In this document: piece by piece, positions 63,225 to 64,000 of the stretch
How positions within the stretch are numbered: the first letter of the stretch is position 1
Layout of the letters: every line of letters starts with the position of its first letter
DNA from: Oceanobacillus luteolus
Lineage (GTDB): Bacteria; Bacillota; Bacilli; Bacillales; Amphibacillaceae
NCBI RefSeq assembly: GCF_023715655.1
Contig: NZ_JAMBON010000001.1
Coordinates: forward strand, 124,001 to 188,000
Reading direction: 5' to 3'
DNA length: 64,000 nt
Program-made: the position numbers and the translations under genes
The notes under the pieces: model-generated
Databases searched by the model: none
What the model was told of the DNA's origin: nothing
The model's input: the letters and a program-made list of their open reading frames with translations, nothing else

Positions 63225-64000
63225 AACAATGCAACTGGAGCAAAAATTGGAGCGGTATTTTCAATATGATCAGTTTCGAAAAGGTCAACGGGAAATTATT
63301 GAAGATGTCCTTCAAGCGAAGAATGTATTGGGAGTCCTACCTACAGGGTCCGGTAAGTCTATCTGTTATCAATTGCCCTCCCTGTTAATGGATGGTCTCA
63401 CTATCGTAGTTTCTCCCTTAATATCCTTAATGATTGATCAGGTAAAAGAACTAAGATCAAAAAACTTTAAACGAGTTGTAGCGTTAAACAGTTTGGTTGG
63501 CTATGAGGAAAGACAATTTATTTATCAACATCTCAACCAATACAAATTGTTATATATATCACCAGAACTATTACAACAGGAACAATTTATTAAAAAGCTG
63601 TCTTCCATAAAAATCAGTTTATTTGTCATTGATGAGGCTCATTGCATTTCCCAGTGGGGGCATGACTTCCGCCCGGATTATCTAAAACTGGGAGCTATAA
63701 TTAAACAATTGGAAAGTCCGCCAGTTCTTGCTTTGAGTGCCACTGCAGCACCAGCTGTTCAAGAAGATATTATAGAGAACCTGCATTTAAAAACGATAAC
63801 GAAACACATATATCCAATGGATCGTAAAAATTTAACGTTTATTATAGAGAAAGTGTCTACCATTCATGAAAAAATAGAATTGATGACAACATACTTAGGT
63901 AAGCATTTGGGGCCCGCTTTAATCTACTTCTCTAGTAGAATTCAAGCAGAAAATATGGTGGAGACATTGAGGAGAATGATGCCATCATTAAAGGTAGCTT
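63217..64000 (+). CDS. recQ: ATP-dependent DNA helicase RecQ (5' part)
   Basis: The N-terminal 261 residues of a RecQ helicase; the frame is open to the window end. Motifs 0-IV seen: FRKGQREII, PTGSGKSICYQLP (Walker A), VVSPLISLMIDQV, VIDEAHCISQWGHDFRPDY (DEAH plus aromatic-rich loop), ALSATA and ALIYFSSR. The start is a TTG at 63217, inside the end of ypbB, with GGGAGGCGG upstream. In B. subtilis recS/recQ follows ypbB too. Confidence 0.94.
   Translation, partial: MSKTMQLEQKLERYFQYDQFRKGQREIIEDVLQAKNVLGVLPTGSGKSICYQLPSLLMDGLTIVVSPLISLMIDQVKELRSKNFKRVVALNSLVGYEERQFIYQHLNQYKLLYISPELLQQEQFIKKLSSIKISLFVIDEAHCISQWGHDFRPDYLKLGAIIKQLESPPVLALSATAAPAVQEDIIENLHLKTITKHIYPMDRKNLTFIIEKVSTIHEKIELMTTYLGKHLGPALIYFSSRIQAENMVETLRRMMPSLKVA

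Overview
The window is a 64 kb piece of an AT-rich, endospore-forming Bacillaceae chromosome. The gene order runs from accC to recQ and follows the Bacillus subtilis arrangement (accC-yqhY-nusB-folD-xseAB-ispA ... spoIVB-spo0A ... bkd ... fur-xerD-deoB ... spoIIA-spoVA-lysA ... scpAB ... dacB-spmAB ... resABCDE-sigX-rsiX ... ypbB-recQ), with blocks gained and lost. Protein sequences and short palindromic intergenic repeats suggest the Oceanobacillus/Virgibacillus-type branch; that placement is an inference. I see no prophage, transposase, CRISPR array, rRNA or tRNA, and no clear pseudogene.

Layout. 1-8.1 kb: fatty-acid, NusB, folate, exonuclease VII, isoprenoid, TlyA, ArgR and RecN genes. 8.2-10.5 kb: sporulation checkpoint protease SpoIVB and master regulator Spo0A with a readable sigma-H/0A-box control region. 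10.5-12.4 kb: aspartokinase and a DUF2627 membrane protein on the minus strand. 12.6-21.2 kb: the regulator BkdR and a bcd-lpdV-bkdAA-bkdAB-bkdB operon for branched-chain amino acid breakdown, then bacilliredoxin. 21.3-26.7 kb: a Prli42-like micropeptide and a propionate/methylmalonyl-CoA cluster with a B12-domain/epimerase fusion. 26.8-34.2 kb: DNA polymerase IV, aldehyde dehydrogenase, RNase Z, phosphodiesterase, aldo-keto reductase, NudF and endonuclease Q. 34.2-40.1 kb: SpoIIM, Fur, XerD and a deoB-punA-pdp nucleoside operon. 40.1-46.2 kb: dacF, spoIIAA-AB-sigF and a reduced spoVA operon. 46.2-50.3 kb: lysA, ppiB, an isolated ribT, a YjcZ micropeptide and scpAB. 50.6-53.5 kb: dacB-spmAB and rluB. 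53.5-60.2 kb: resABCDE for cytochrome c maturation and redox signalling, plus a lipoprotein. 60.3-64 kb: sigX-rsiX with an ECF-type autoregulatory promoter, then ypbB-recQ (recQ runs off the end).

The most notable points are differences from the usual order. dxs is missing between ispA and tlyA. ptb and buk are missing from the bkd operon, and its activator BkdR has lost the GAFTGA loop that contacts sigma-54. spoVAC, spoVAD and spoVAE are missing between spoVAB and spoVAF. ribT has lost its riboflavin genes. A cobalamin-binding domain is fused to a methylmalonyl-CoA epimerase. Several control sites are legible: a PerR-type box upstream of a consensus fur promoter, sigma-E/F/G/H-type promoters before sporulation genes, and an inverted repeat at the ypbB start site. 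I did not find a wholly new system; the BkdR variant and the B12-epimerase fusion are the best leads.
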